Below the pieces are notes generated by a model. That model did no database searches, had not been told where the DNA came from, and saw nothing but the letters and a program-made list of their open reading frames with translations. A DNA stretch of 56,010 nt from Haplomitrium mnioides (taxonomy: Eukaryota > Marchantiophyta > Haplomitriopsida > Calobryales), in assembly GCA_049999725.1 (NCBI GenBank), contig JBNGIS010017953.1:1-56010 (forward strand), in the 5' to 3' direction. A program made the translations under genes and the position numbers. This document shows, piece by piece, positions 44,136 through 54,700 of this stretch (its first letter is position 1; each line of letters opens with the position of its first letter).

Positions 44136-44620
44136 GAATACTTATACCATCTTATTTCTCTATGATCTTTAGTCATGAAGATCAAAGCTTGCAAATTGAG
44201 TCACTTCTCTTTGAAAATATCTAATTTATCTGAAATGTCATACACGTAATGGCAGGAGCATATTATATCAGAAGCTGACATCACTTCTCAGCTTTTGAAG
44301 CTGACATCATTTTTCAAATAGATCTCCAAGATATAAGTACAAAAGATACATCAGCCTAGCAATATAACTACAAAGGACACAACAACACCGCACAACAACA
44401 TCACATGTTAGCTTTACTATCAAAGCAACATATTGACATTTTGTTGCTTACACATACTCCACACTATATTATTACGTTTCTACCTATCAAATATATGATG
44501 GTACTCTTTCCCTTGGAAGAAAGCGAGAGCGTTTTAATGAGACCACACATAAATAGGATTTTAAATAGGACTTACATAGAATATAGTCTTAGGATGGTTG
44601 ATTACTAGAAGAAGAATCGG

Positions 44621-44631
44621 CCAAGGGGGAG
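44621..44631 (+). promoter_or_regulatory. copia-2 polypurine tract
   Basis: CCAAGGGGGAG sits directly before the 3' LTR start TGTTAT. This is the canonical copia primer for plus-strand DNA synthesis. Confidence 0.85.
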
Positions 44632-44741
44632 TGTTATAGAGACATATATATACCAAATGTAAGTAGGTCATTCATGAATCATTCTACTCATTTGTCTGGA
44701 GACTTTTGTGTGTATATATGTGTGGCACTCATACAATAACT
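44632..44741 (+). repeat. copia-2 3' LTR
   Basis: Starts TGTTATAGAG. The end reads AATAACT where CA is expected. About 80 percent identical to the 5' LTR over 110 bases with no length change. Confidence 0.8.
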
Positions 44742-45395
44742 GTTGTAAAGCCATATAGTCATATTTTAATGTTTTCTTAAAATTTTCAAAAAATCCTTCA
44801 AGATACAAAATTCTAAAACATTTACGAAAAAAAATCCAAAAAAAAATTGATGATGCAACATACATTGGCATATAAATCTCTAATCTAGTAAGAGTTGCTT
44901 TAAACTTCTATTTACGTACGAAATAGATAAAAACAAAAAAGAAGACCTATGCTTGCATAGACTTCAAGCTCGCACATCATAAAAGATGATGTCTTTTTTA
45001 AAAATCAATCCAACATTCCAAGACCAAAAAGCAATGAATCATTAGCAAGTTGAAAATTTGAATATTCAAACTAAAATCACAACAATGACTCAAATGTAGA
45101 ATAATATCGTGAAGATAGTAATAAATTTGATGAATAACTAAGAAAAAAAACCAAAAAAAATGATTGAAGTAAACTTGAAAAAAATCCAAATAGTCAAAAT
45201 GGAACTTCCATGTCAGCATGGACTTTGTTGCTAATTTTTACAAAAACCAAGAGGTTTTATTCAAAAATCATTTTTTAACAGAAAAGAGATCATCAAGAAA
45301 ATACTTGATAACTATTAGTTGGAATGCTATAAGAATATAGATCAAAAAATATATATTTTAAAAAAAGAGATACTTTATCATTTATACAAAGTACA
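44742..45395. other. Copy 3 left region beyond copia-2
   Basis: Matches about 18720-19320 of copy 2 at many points (tagtcatattttaatgtttt, tctctaatct-agtaagag, aacttccat--agcat). It carries two single palindromes, at about 44950 (CCTATGCTTGCATAG) and 45206 (CTTCCATGTCAGCATGG). No gene. Confidence 0.65.
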
Positions 45396-46779
45396 TCACT
45401 CTACAACTCCTACTTTAGTCCCACCCTCTTCAAGATGAATGGTCTCATCTAAATCAATGGATTGAGAAGCTTTGGCATCTGCAACCACAAGAGAATCTTG
45501 TAGGGACTTTCCAATCCTAGAAATTGCAATAAAATAACTAGATGCACCAACAATACTAGAAGGAATAGACTCTTTTTGGTACTCATACACAATCTACGAT
45601 TCTATGACATCAAATGGAAAAGAAGCCATCGTCAAAACTCTTTAGGGAATAAAGATAGACTGTCGTTTTTCATATTCCATAGCAATGCAATTTAGCTCCA
45701 ACTTCATAGCACAGACAAGGCCTCTACCAGACTCAGAGCAAAGATCTAAGATCCAATCTTGCTTAGTTTACAAATAGTCAACAAAACATTTGTACAAAGC
45801 GTGAGGCTTTTGGTACACATTAATAGAAGCATCATCTCTTAGATTTTTGAGTTTTGCTGAAACAGGTAGACAACTCAAAACACTCCGCATTATTTGTTGT
45901 AAATGGCCACTTACATTGTCAAATAGTAAGTTGAAGAGCTTTATGCTTTTTTTGCTCTCCTTTGTCTATCTAGTACTCATGGGTGTGAGCAATTATAGGG
46001 CCCTCTGAATGATGAATATTGGTTTTGTCCCTCTAGTAATCAAAAAACCAAATCAAACATTGCAAATAAAGTAAAAGAAAAGTAAACACGATAAACTAAA
46101 ACAATAGAAAATCAAAACAAAAACTTACCAGATGTTGTGGTCAATAGCACAACAAACCTCTAAATGAGCATCCTCCACAATGCCGAATTGTTGAGAAGAA
46201 TGAATGTTGACAAAAAACCAAAAATTAGAAGTGGTAGCAACCTCAAAAGAAGAGACAATGTAAAAAATGTTGTCTTTCAAAACGGGCTCGGAATCGTTAT
46301 GCATGTATTCTTTTATGTTATACCCGTATGGAATATCAGCAATTGCTAAAGTGAAACTCTCAATTCCACCAAGCCTTTTAATTGTCCAGCGTTGGACTTC
46401 CCGTGGACTTGATAAAACCCCATGTTGAGTCTACCAACATAGGACATTAAGTCTTTGTCTTGTTTTTCAAGCCCTCCTTTAGTTGGAGGGACATTATCAT
46501 CATTTTGTTGCCTTGACTTCCACTCTGTGGCTTTTTGACAGTGGAGTAGAAAGGTAGGAGCATATGATACCAGGTTGGGGCTTGGTCTTGATCTTGAAGG
46601 GCTTTTTTGACCTCATATCTCTTTCTCCCTTTCGCAACGACTGTCAATTTCTTGGCAAGCTCTCATTTAAACATTTTGTCACCATGTTAACAACACAAAA
46701 TAATAAATAAGAGGAGAATACATAAACAAAGAGATTGCCTTCAAAAAGAAAGACCATTCAAAGATAGATAGAACTCAAG

Positions 46780-47130
46780 ATTCTATCCTTGCATGGACTC
46801 TTGATCTTATGCGCATAAGGACTCTAAAGTCTATACGTACATGGACTCCAAGAGTTCTAGAGCACCTAGACTCTGGAGTCCATACTTGCATAGACTTGAG
46901 AGTCTATGCGGGCATGGAATTTAGAGTACATGTGCGCATGAATTGAAGAGCCTATACGAGCATGGACTTTTAAGTCTAGGCTTGCCTAAGCTCGAGGTTC
47001 CATACGCAGATGGACTCTCAAGTCCATGTGCACATAAGCTAGATCTTGTTGCAAGCAGACAGATCTAGCACACCACAGAGTCATTCGGTACATGCGAGCA
47101 TGAACTCTTAGATAACCATGCACGCATGAA
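46780..47130. repeat. Palindromic array in gene M intron 2, copy 3
   Basis: About twelve degenerate units of the same 24-bp design as in copies 1 and 2, with variants such as AGTCTATGCGGGCATGG and AGTCCATGTGCACATAAG. Confidence 0.78.
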
Positions 47131-48734
47131 AGATACAAGAAAAATAAATGTATTGAAAAAAATTTCAAACAACCTTCTGAAATACAATTGAAGAAGAGAA
47201 TAAAACTTACCAACAATTTTTCAAAGTTTGAGTAGAGAGAGGACCTCTTTGATTCCTCTGTGTGGATAAGATATTCCATCTTTACCTCCTATCAAGAGCT
47301 GCAATAAACCTCATAGCAAAACAATTTCACCATTACCACCAAAACTTTATATCTCTCAAGTTTCCGAGACATTTCTTTGATTAAAAGCTCTCTGACTTTC
47401 ACTTGTTTCAAAGTTGAAATTTTGATTTTGTTAGTAAGACCCTGAAGGGATCTCCAAGATATCCATTTCATGTCCTCTATTCTAAGAGATTCTTTGGCTT
47501 TAGGCTTTTGACCTTTAGAAAGATTTTTCTCACATTGAAAAAGTGCTCTATTGTAACTCCCGGAGCTTTCCACTTCAAAGTGCAAGCTGGAACTAGTTGT
47601 CTTGAGAAGTCATTATCTTCTCAAGAGTTGACTTTGGCTTGATTTCCAAAGTCCCCTACACAAGTTCTCTTTTCAATTTACGGGAGGACACCATCCCACT
47701 CTCTATATAGCGTTGATGCAAATACTCCACCTTTTGAATTGAAGTTATTTCCAACATATAGCATTGGTTTTAATTGCTATTAGTCGTATTGATTCAAGCT
47801 TTTGTTGGTGTAAGCCCCACATATATGTAACAATTGTACAGAAATGGCATAGGATTATTTGCTTCATATTTTGTAATTAAAAGTTGCCTTGCAGCATCAC
47901 TATGATTGCCTCTTGCAATCTTGTAGCAGTACTTGTCAAGGTTTTTGATGTTGAACTTTGACTTATCCTTTAACCCGTACTTCAGATCCACAACCACAAC
48001 AAAAAAAATACAAATGTACATACTTGTTGGTGAGCATTCTCTATGCTAGAAGCTCAATAAAATCTTCATTCAACTTCTTTGTTTGGAATGGCCCCCAGTT
48101 ATCTATTCTAGGTTTTGGAAGGTTCAAATTCTCTAGCCAAATAGTAATGTTTTCCTCCTGAACTCTACACTGCTTGATTGTAGACTCTCTTATTTTTCTT
48201 TTGCCCTCCTCAGATACTGTCTAAGAGTCAACTTTCTCCCTTTCTTGAAAAGTTTGAAGCCTCTTGTACGTTTGCTTCTTTGCTCTTGATGTTGGAGTCC
48301 GCATCAGCTCTGACTTGACTTCCTCTTCTGAGCTACAAGTAGCAGAAGATGAAAGGGCCGCTGAAGAAAAGCTGGTTAGAGATGGGACGAGACAGACTCC
48401 TCTTCAACCGACAGTGGGGGCACATGCTTCTTTTTTTGGTAAGGCCCTCTTCTTCTATTTTTTAGTCTCAACTGGCTCAACCTCCTTTCTTCTCTTGGCA
48501 ACTAAAGGTCTACCTGTTGCTGCAACTAACATTGTCGCCTCGCTTGGATGTGACACTACATGTAAAGGCCTTGCTTCACGTTCAAAATTTTTAAACTAAG
48601 GGCAACTTTGATGAAGTCCCTTTCTACTTGCTTTTCATAAAGGCTAGCGTTCACAAAGTCTCACAAAAATTGAGAAAACTAAAAGCAAAAAACAAAAAAT
48701 GGTCAATGATTGATTACAAAAATTTGTCAAAAGT

Positions 48735-49030
48735 ACATTTAGGGACTCTAAGTGCTTCCATATGTAGCCTAGGCCCAAAGGGGTACTGAAGTCTATACGT
48801 GCATGGACTTGAAAGTTCTTGCTTGCTTGGATTCAGGAGTCTATAAGCGCATGGACTCTCGAATCACTACACCAAGGGACAAGATATTCTTGCTCTCCCG
48901 AACTTTGGAGTTTGTCCACGATTAGACTCCCTACTCCTGCCCGCTTAGACTCGGGAGTCCAACTTCGTAGGGACTTCGAAGTTTGTGAAATCAAGGACTG
49001 TGAAGTCCATACGCGTTGGAACAAGGCTTT
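48735..49030. repeat. Palindromic array in gene M intron 1, copy 3
   Basis: About ten units (AGTCTATACGTGCATGGACT, AGTCTATAAGCGCATGGACT). It lies between an acceptor near 48690 (GCTTTTAG on the minus strand) and exon 1. Confidence 0.78.
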
Positions 49031-49764
49031 GCAACAAAAAGTTTAAAACAACTAGTGAAAAATACTTCTTAGTCTTATCTTGTCGTCATTGTAAGCTGAC
49101 TGTAGATCTTTGGTGAAGATATTTATGGGTTTCATCTCATTGAAGTAGAGCCTCTTTGGAAATGCTTTGAAGAACGTGACTAATGTCTCTAACTACACAA
49201 GCAACCTCATGTGGGCTCTGTGCACCTCTCGAGTCATGGTAATTTGGACCAAAAGGCCCATGTTGAATTTTTCACCTTCTTCGTGAATAAAATAAAGGTG
49301 ATGGTCGATGTCTTTATTGTTCCACAACAAACTAGCCATTCATATGCTAGTTTTTGTAGCTCAAGAGACTTCAAAACATCCAAATATCGATAAGACTTTG
49401 GTTGAGATGGTTTGGGAGCATTGGCTTGTGATGCCATTTTCTCCAAAGTGTAAAACAAAAAAAAAAAATGGGAAAAATTGTACAAAAAAGGTTTACAAAG
49501 AACGAAGAGAAAAGAGTAGCCAAATTACAAGAAAATGCAAAATGACTACGACAAGAAAAAAAAATCAAAAAGTGAACTTGCGATAATAGAAAGCATTTTT
49601 CCATTGTTGGTCATTTAATACCTCAATTTCAAAAAACATATTTTCCTATAAAAAAAAAGTGATTCAGAGAGCTCTTGACACGCAGGTTGGCTTGGTGTAA
49701 GTAAAACAAATTAGTATGTGAAACATTGCTTATTTTCATCATTTTGTTTATTAGAACTAGTAAT

Positions 49765-49840
49765 TTAAAGTTAGTACATAAAAACTCTCATTTCTTTGAT
49801 GGCATATATACCAATGGTTTATATACTAACTTTATAAAAC
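49765..49840. repeat. Small foldback sequence replacing the gene P start in copy 3
   Basis: Left arm AAAGTTAGTACATAAA and right arm TTTATATACTAACTTT are near-perfect reverse complements around a 35-45-base loop. It sits where copies 1 and 2 carry the gene P start and the decapeptide repeats. It looks like a MITE-type insertion accompanied by a deletion. Confidence 0.7.
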
Positions 49841-49859
49841 TTAACTAGAATTTTCATCA

Positions 49860-52800
49860 TTTTTTTCAATTTTGGAGATAATTCGCTATCACTGATGACA
49901 CCTTTCAAACAATGAGTGATTTCTAATCAAGTTGGACCTCTAAACACGGTACGGAGATCTTTTGGAAACCAAAATCTTTTGGAGTAATCTTCAAATGACA
50001 ATTGAGGGAATAATTCCAGCAAAGAGTCTCAATAAATCAACATTTTTCTAGAGCCATTGCAAAGGGCACCGACTATTTTGCAAAACAAAACATTTCGTAA
50101 TGCTAAAGATATTGATGAAGATTTTGTTTCAGCATGGTCTAGTTCTTCCGATCCTCAAGGTGGTCCATATTGATCTAAATCTTATTTCAATGGAACAAAC
50201 AGTGTTATCGGTGATGCTTAAGATCTCCAAGATAATGAATTATCTGTGATGGTTGGATTTGCCCATGAACTGAATCAGCCAACAAGACAAAAGAATTATT
50301 TTTCTTGGAAAAAACCCAAACAGGTGAACAATTTAGGTGAAAATTCTTTGCCAACAGTCTATCATTACCAAAGTTTTGTGAAGAAAAAGCTCGATCAGAG
50401 ATCAATTTTGAAATTGAGGAGAATTTCATGTTGTTAAATCAACTGATTGTTGTTGTGCAAGACATAACTTTGAAGAAAATGTGATAGAAACGTATTTTTG
50501 ACAAAGCATAAAGAATTGAAATATCACATTGAAATGGGAAATACCAAGAAAAAACTTTGATGTTGACAATCGGTTCACTCTACTTGGCGGTACCCTTGTT
50601 TATAAAAGAGTCTTCAAATTAATATTATCATTAGAAAATGATAGAATCCAAAGGATTCAAAATCTCAAAAACACATATCTTATAGGTATTTTTGGAAATA
50701 GAGAATTATTTGCTAAATGAGTATTTGTGCGTGAATGGACGGACAATTGTTTTTCAAGGACACTATGAGAGAATGCTCATTGACAAAGTTTACATAACTT
50801 ACCTTATAATTTTACAAAATAGGAAGTTTATGACTACTACACAATTTATTTGAAGGAGAAATATCTCGGTTGCATTCTTAGTTTTTTTTAGTTTTACAAA
50901 ACATTGGAGAACTCATTTTCCAAATGTTAAAATTCCAAAATGCAATAGATTTGCTATTTGTGAAACCTACGAAAAAATAAAATCATTGTGAGAAATATCC
51001 GCCTTGGAGTTCAAAAAAGGTAACAAATTTCTTTTGAAGCCTATAGTGAGTATGGTGCTATTTTTATGAGAAACAAAGCTTTGTTCTAGAGATGTTCTAA
51101 TTTCTAAACTTCCAACAAGATATTGGTTATGTTAAGTTGTTTCACAAACAAGATTAGAGTGGTATAAACCTTAGTAACTTAAGTTGTAAGAATAGAATCT
51201 ATGCTTGTATAAGGTGTGTTGCTTTTAGTTTCATTCCAAAGCACATTAATAGTGAACCAGATCAACGAAATTGTTCTTTTTGTTGGTTGTGACCTTCGGC
51301 CTGCACTTGGTTTTGTTATTGTTGCTTTCAATCCAAAGCCTCTTACTAGATAAACAATATCAAGAATTGTTTATATTGTTTGCAAATCCTATGTACGTAT
51401 AGGTTTTGTTCTTGTTTCTTTCAAATCCAATCGCGACAATAGTCAAAACAAGCAAAGATATTGATGTTGTTGCTTTTGATTCTATGTACGCATAGGATCA
51501 ATTATTTTTTCCACTCATCTTTTGCAAGTAAAAGATTAGTTATTGTCTTTTTTTTTCAATCCTCTACAAGCATAGAATTCAAGCTAGCATTAAAATTGAA
51601 GTTCTATTTTTTGACCCAAAGTGTGCAAATATTGTTTTTCTCCTCTCAAAACTTTTGCTTATTTCAAGTCAAAGACAAGTGCTTATTGTGAATGTTATTG
51701 AGATTCTTCTATATTTTAATAGTCTTAAATACATTTTAATATTTTTTTTATTTTCAACTCTTCTAATACAAACATTTGTTAAAGTTGCTTTGAATATTTT
51801 TAGCATCTTTGGTTATCTCTTAAAATTTGAAACATCAAGACATGTTTGACTAAACTATTTTTATCTCTTTGGTGCTTTGTGATGATGTAGTCAAATATAA
51901 TAGCCAATTATTTCTTCATCGTAACCAACAAATAAATGAAAGGAAAAAACGGACAAACCATTGAAGAAAATGTTATGTCGATGGTCAAAAGTACTTGAAA
52001 TTATAATGGATGGAATGGATAAAAAAACATCCATTCCACACTAGCCTTCACCACTAAAAACTATTGATAAAGATTGTTTGGTGAGTGTGCATATTCTTGA
52101 TGCCTAAATATTCAATCATGCTCTTTCTTCAAAGGTCTTCTTAACCTACGAAAACTTGAGAAGTGACTCCAATTTGACAATTACGATCCTCAACAACATA
52201 TTATGTGGCTTTAAAGGGTTGTTGCCTCCCACTTTGTATCTTTGGTTGGACAATATGACACAAGAGAATACAAATTCTATCTTATTTAGATATCTAAGTC
52301 TCCTTGTTGCCAACAATGTTTTCCAAAAAACCATGGTGGGATTTCTCATGGTTAGTCTTACTAACAATTAAATTGACTAAATGTTTAGTAGATTCTCAAA
52401 ACGTTTGAAATGTGTCAAAGCTTTCACAATTATGAGTCTTAGCAAGGTGCTACAATTGTCTTATAATCCTAAACCATATGTAACTCTTTTGATAGAACTT
52501 GGGACTTCAAAATTTTTTCTGCAACAACGTCTCTCTCTATTTCAAATGATACATGATGTTACCTTTAGTATACAATTCAAGTTCAAGTTGAATGATTGAA
52601 AGGCAAAGGCTTGGAGCAAACAATTTTCAATAGATGAATTTTGGCTACCTTCGGATGATATTTGTCAACTCAAGCACCTATGTAAAGTGGATAGAGAAAT
52701 GTTAAGTTCAATGTTGATTTCTGTCATGACATATTTTGAAATCAATGATCTCAAAAGGAAGAAAGAGAAGTTGACGCATAGAAAGTGGTCTTTGCAATAA

Positions 52801-53640
52801 GAGACCATATAAGTGATAACTCCTACAAGTTTTTCTATAGATTTTGATATTCAATGGTGGAATGACTCTTTTCTTGCCTAACAAAAGATTGCATCTTATA
52901 TCCTTGAAAGAAAAAGACAAAGACTTGAAGCAAAATTCATCTTTCCACCTTTACAACCTACAAGCCCCTCTAATTATTCTCAAAATGTTCGTTTAGATTT
53001 TCAGTTTGAGGCTCAACAGATAGAAAAAGACATTATAGTAAAACATTTACTTTTTACATGTCAAGCAATCTATGATAAAGCACATAAGTTGCAAGAAAGG
53101 ACTATTTTACACAACACAAGATACAAGCACAAATTGGAAACCTATATGAGGTGATAGCTAGAATGTTTATTTATGATGTTGCATCGCACGATCCAAATGG
53201 CAGACCGTTGTGGATTGCCAAAGTTCTCAAATTTTTGTCATTTGATGAAGAATAACTTCCTAACCCAAAACAAGTATGTGTTCAATGGTTTGCTTATAAG
53301 GCTGAAGATGCATTTTCTAGACAATACTTTTTGAAAAAAATAGCAGCAACAAAAGGGAATTGCAAATTCAAGCTACATATTGATGTACTTGATGTAGCAC
53401 AAATCACAATTTTGTCTTCTGATTTTACTCTCACACAAAAAAACCAATTGAAAAAAAACCACTTTAGCTATTATTAAATCAAATATATTTGAATACGAAA
53501 GATACAAAGCCAAAAAATCTTGATGTGTTTGAAAGAGATTCCATCAATATTATTAACACTCATGAAGACTTAATCTTGATGAATCTTCTTAAGTTGAATC
53601 GAAAGAAGTCGACACGAGTAACTCAAGTCATTTAACAACG
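49860..53640 (+). pseudogene. Gene P, copy 3: DDE-like transposase (5' deleted, broken)
   Basis: Lacks the start and the decapeptide array. It joins the family sequence at about 49870 (FGDNSLSLMTPFKQ-like). Middle blocks appear at about 50240-50720 (LGGTLVYKRVFKLILSLEND) and 50900-51000. This copy keeps the best first motif, IIMDGMDKKTSIPH, at about 52003-52044. The second Asp block is LWLDNMTQENTN at about 52239-52272. The third is VSLTNN, a stop, then ID, so His and the first Asp of THDQID are lost. ELGTSKFFLQQRLSLFQMIHD and the C-terminal WIAKVLKFLSFDEE zone (about 53208-53250) continue to about 53640 without any insert, so this copy shows the uninterrupted 3' end of the gene. Confidence 0.7.
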
Positions 53641-53857
53641 TCATTGTTTATTTTGTACTTTCAATTTACATTGTAATTTAATTTTATTATTTTATAAAGT
53701 ACTTGAGAATGTTATCAAAAATTTTCTTGAATTTATATGCCGCGTTGAACTTTTCAGTGTAAAACATTCCCCAAGTTCATTTTTATCTTCTATGAATGAA
53801 ACTTAAATATTTAATTATAATTTTTATTTGGTTTGTATTATAATACATTTAGTAAGA

Positions 53858-54121
53858 TGATTAGGCTAGTCTACTATTAGTCTTTAACATATGATTAGAC
53901 TGTATGACTAGGATTAGGGTTTGTGTATATCCTATATGATTAGCACATTACCTTACTTGCCTATTGGATTTGTACATTGTATGATTATAAGATTAAGATA
54001 TTGAGGAGAGAGAAGAGAAGGAGAGGAAGAGCTTGATGATTCATTGCATACACTTGTAGATCTTATGTTTACACATTCTTTTATTTGAGTTGCATGAGCT
54101 AATGGGCCTAACATTTCAACA
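53858..54121 (+). repeat. 5' LTR of a third LTR element
   Basis: Starts TGATTAGGCTAGTCTAC at a sharp break from copy 3 sequence and ends CATTTCAACA. The next bases, TGTTATCAGCACGAGAG (54122-54138), form a typical plant copia primer-binding site of the TATCAGCACGA type. The mate LTR is not in the window, so the start is less certain than the end. Confidence 0.68.
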
Positions 54122-54138
54122 TGTTATCAGCACGAGAG
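54122..54138 (+). promoter_or_regulatory. Primer-binding site of the third LTR element
   Basis: TGTTATCAGCACGAGAG directly follows the CA end of the LTR. Decayed versions follow the 5' LTRs of copia-1 (TTGTTAGCACAC) and copia-2 (TTATTAGCATGAC), so the three elements probably share one priming tRNA fragment. Confidence 0.65.
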
Positions 54139-54700
54139 TAGCTCAATAATTTTTTTTTTTTTTGAAATTTCCTTCTTCCTTTTAGCTGCACACATATTTT
54201 TCTTTCACAAATCTATCTTGAAATCCCAATTTTCTTCCCCCTATACTTTAATATATTCATATCTTAAGTTTTCTTCATATAATTGTTTTATATAATATAA
54301 TAATATATTATATTGTTCCTTCAAGCTTATATACAGCAATAAGACTGAATCATTCAGCAGATTTTTCTCATCTTAGAAACTTCTACGTTGGAATCAATAT
54401 ATTGGTGGATTTGCTAGAAGATTGCACGCAGATTTATGAAGAAAATTTTCAGAAATTTATCAAGAATTAGATGAACAAATCAAAATTTTCCAGTTGAAGA
54501 CATAGATTTCATCGCTTGCTCCTGGCAATTATTTCAAGACAGATTTTCTTGCAAATGGTTGAGAAATCAAAATGAACTGAGTGATACAATTTCTATCTTT
54601 TGCACAATATTCTTCATAGCAACACTGCTATGAGATTAGAGTGACTCCCTACAATAAAAAGTGATCAGTATTCATTCATTGGTGTGGGAGCATAGTTCCT
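54139..54700 (+). other. Leader of the third LTR element
   Basis: AT-rich, non-coding, with a TATATAATATAATAATATAT stretch near 54285. No gag is reached before the inverted insert-family sequence begins. Confidence 0.5.

Larger units (their letters stand above)
39484..44741 (+). mobile_element. copia-2, LTR retrotransposon lacking integrase
   Basis: Two 110-bp LTRs (39484-39593 and 44632-44741), each starting TGTTAT; the 5' one ends ATAACA. They differ at about 20 percent of positions. Order is LTR, 2.1-kb leader, gag, protease, then directly the YVDD half of RT and RNase H, a polypurine tract and LTR. GTAAA lies at 39479-39483 and again at 44745-44749, three bases past the 3' LTR. The uninterrupted site survives in copy 2 at about 18690-18735, confirming insertion into copy 3. 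Confidence 0.86.
45396..49437 (-). pseudogene. Gene M, copy 3: ParB/Srx-like domain protein (broken, best N-terminus)
   Basis: Best view of the protein start: ATG complementing 49435-49437, MASQANAPKPSQPK, then VLKSLELQKL and, after a frameshift, FNMGLLVQITM-like sequence. The ParB-like block 47794-48021 has VVVVDLKYGLKDKSKF, YKIARGNHSDAARQLLITKY and CYIYVGLTPTKA. A helical block with MKWISWRSLQGL and KQVKVRELLIKEMSRKLERY lies at about 47290-47510. Intron 2 is about 46688-47210 with a GTAAG donor. The next exon has VVAKGRKRYEVKKALQDQDQAP. Then a short intron runs from a GTAAG donor near 46130 to an acceptor near 46045 (GATTACTAG). The last exon ends IHLEEGGTKVGVVE. Stops in several exons. Confidence 0.68.
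34623..53857. mobile_element. Large two-gene DNA transposon, copy 3 (right end not seen)
   Basis: Starts AATAGCCGCTACTTTGAACC at 34623, matching the copy 1 left terminus. Only 57 bases on it is split by copia-1, then at 39484 by copia-2. The element continues at 44750 and runs through gene M (45396-49437) and gene P (about 49860-53640). At 53858 a third LTR element interrupts it, so the right terminus must lie beyond the window. It matches copy 2 at the junctions around copia-2 (39360-39483 plus 44745-44960 against about 18580-18870), which proves that the copia was inserted into it. Confidence 0.76.

Noticed and set aside
44272-44317. Direct repeat AGCTGACATCA(C/T)TT in the copia-2 3' part
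   Set aside because: Only two short copies, probably a local duplication before the polypurine tract, with no further structure.
1917-53857. Helitron or Polinton origin for the large element
   Set aside because: No Rep/helicase, polymerase B, packaging ATPase or capsid motif was found. Ends are inverted repeats with a short duplication, not TC...CTRR.
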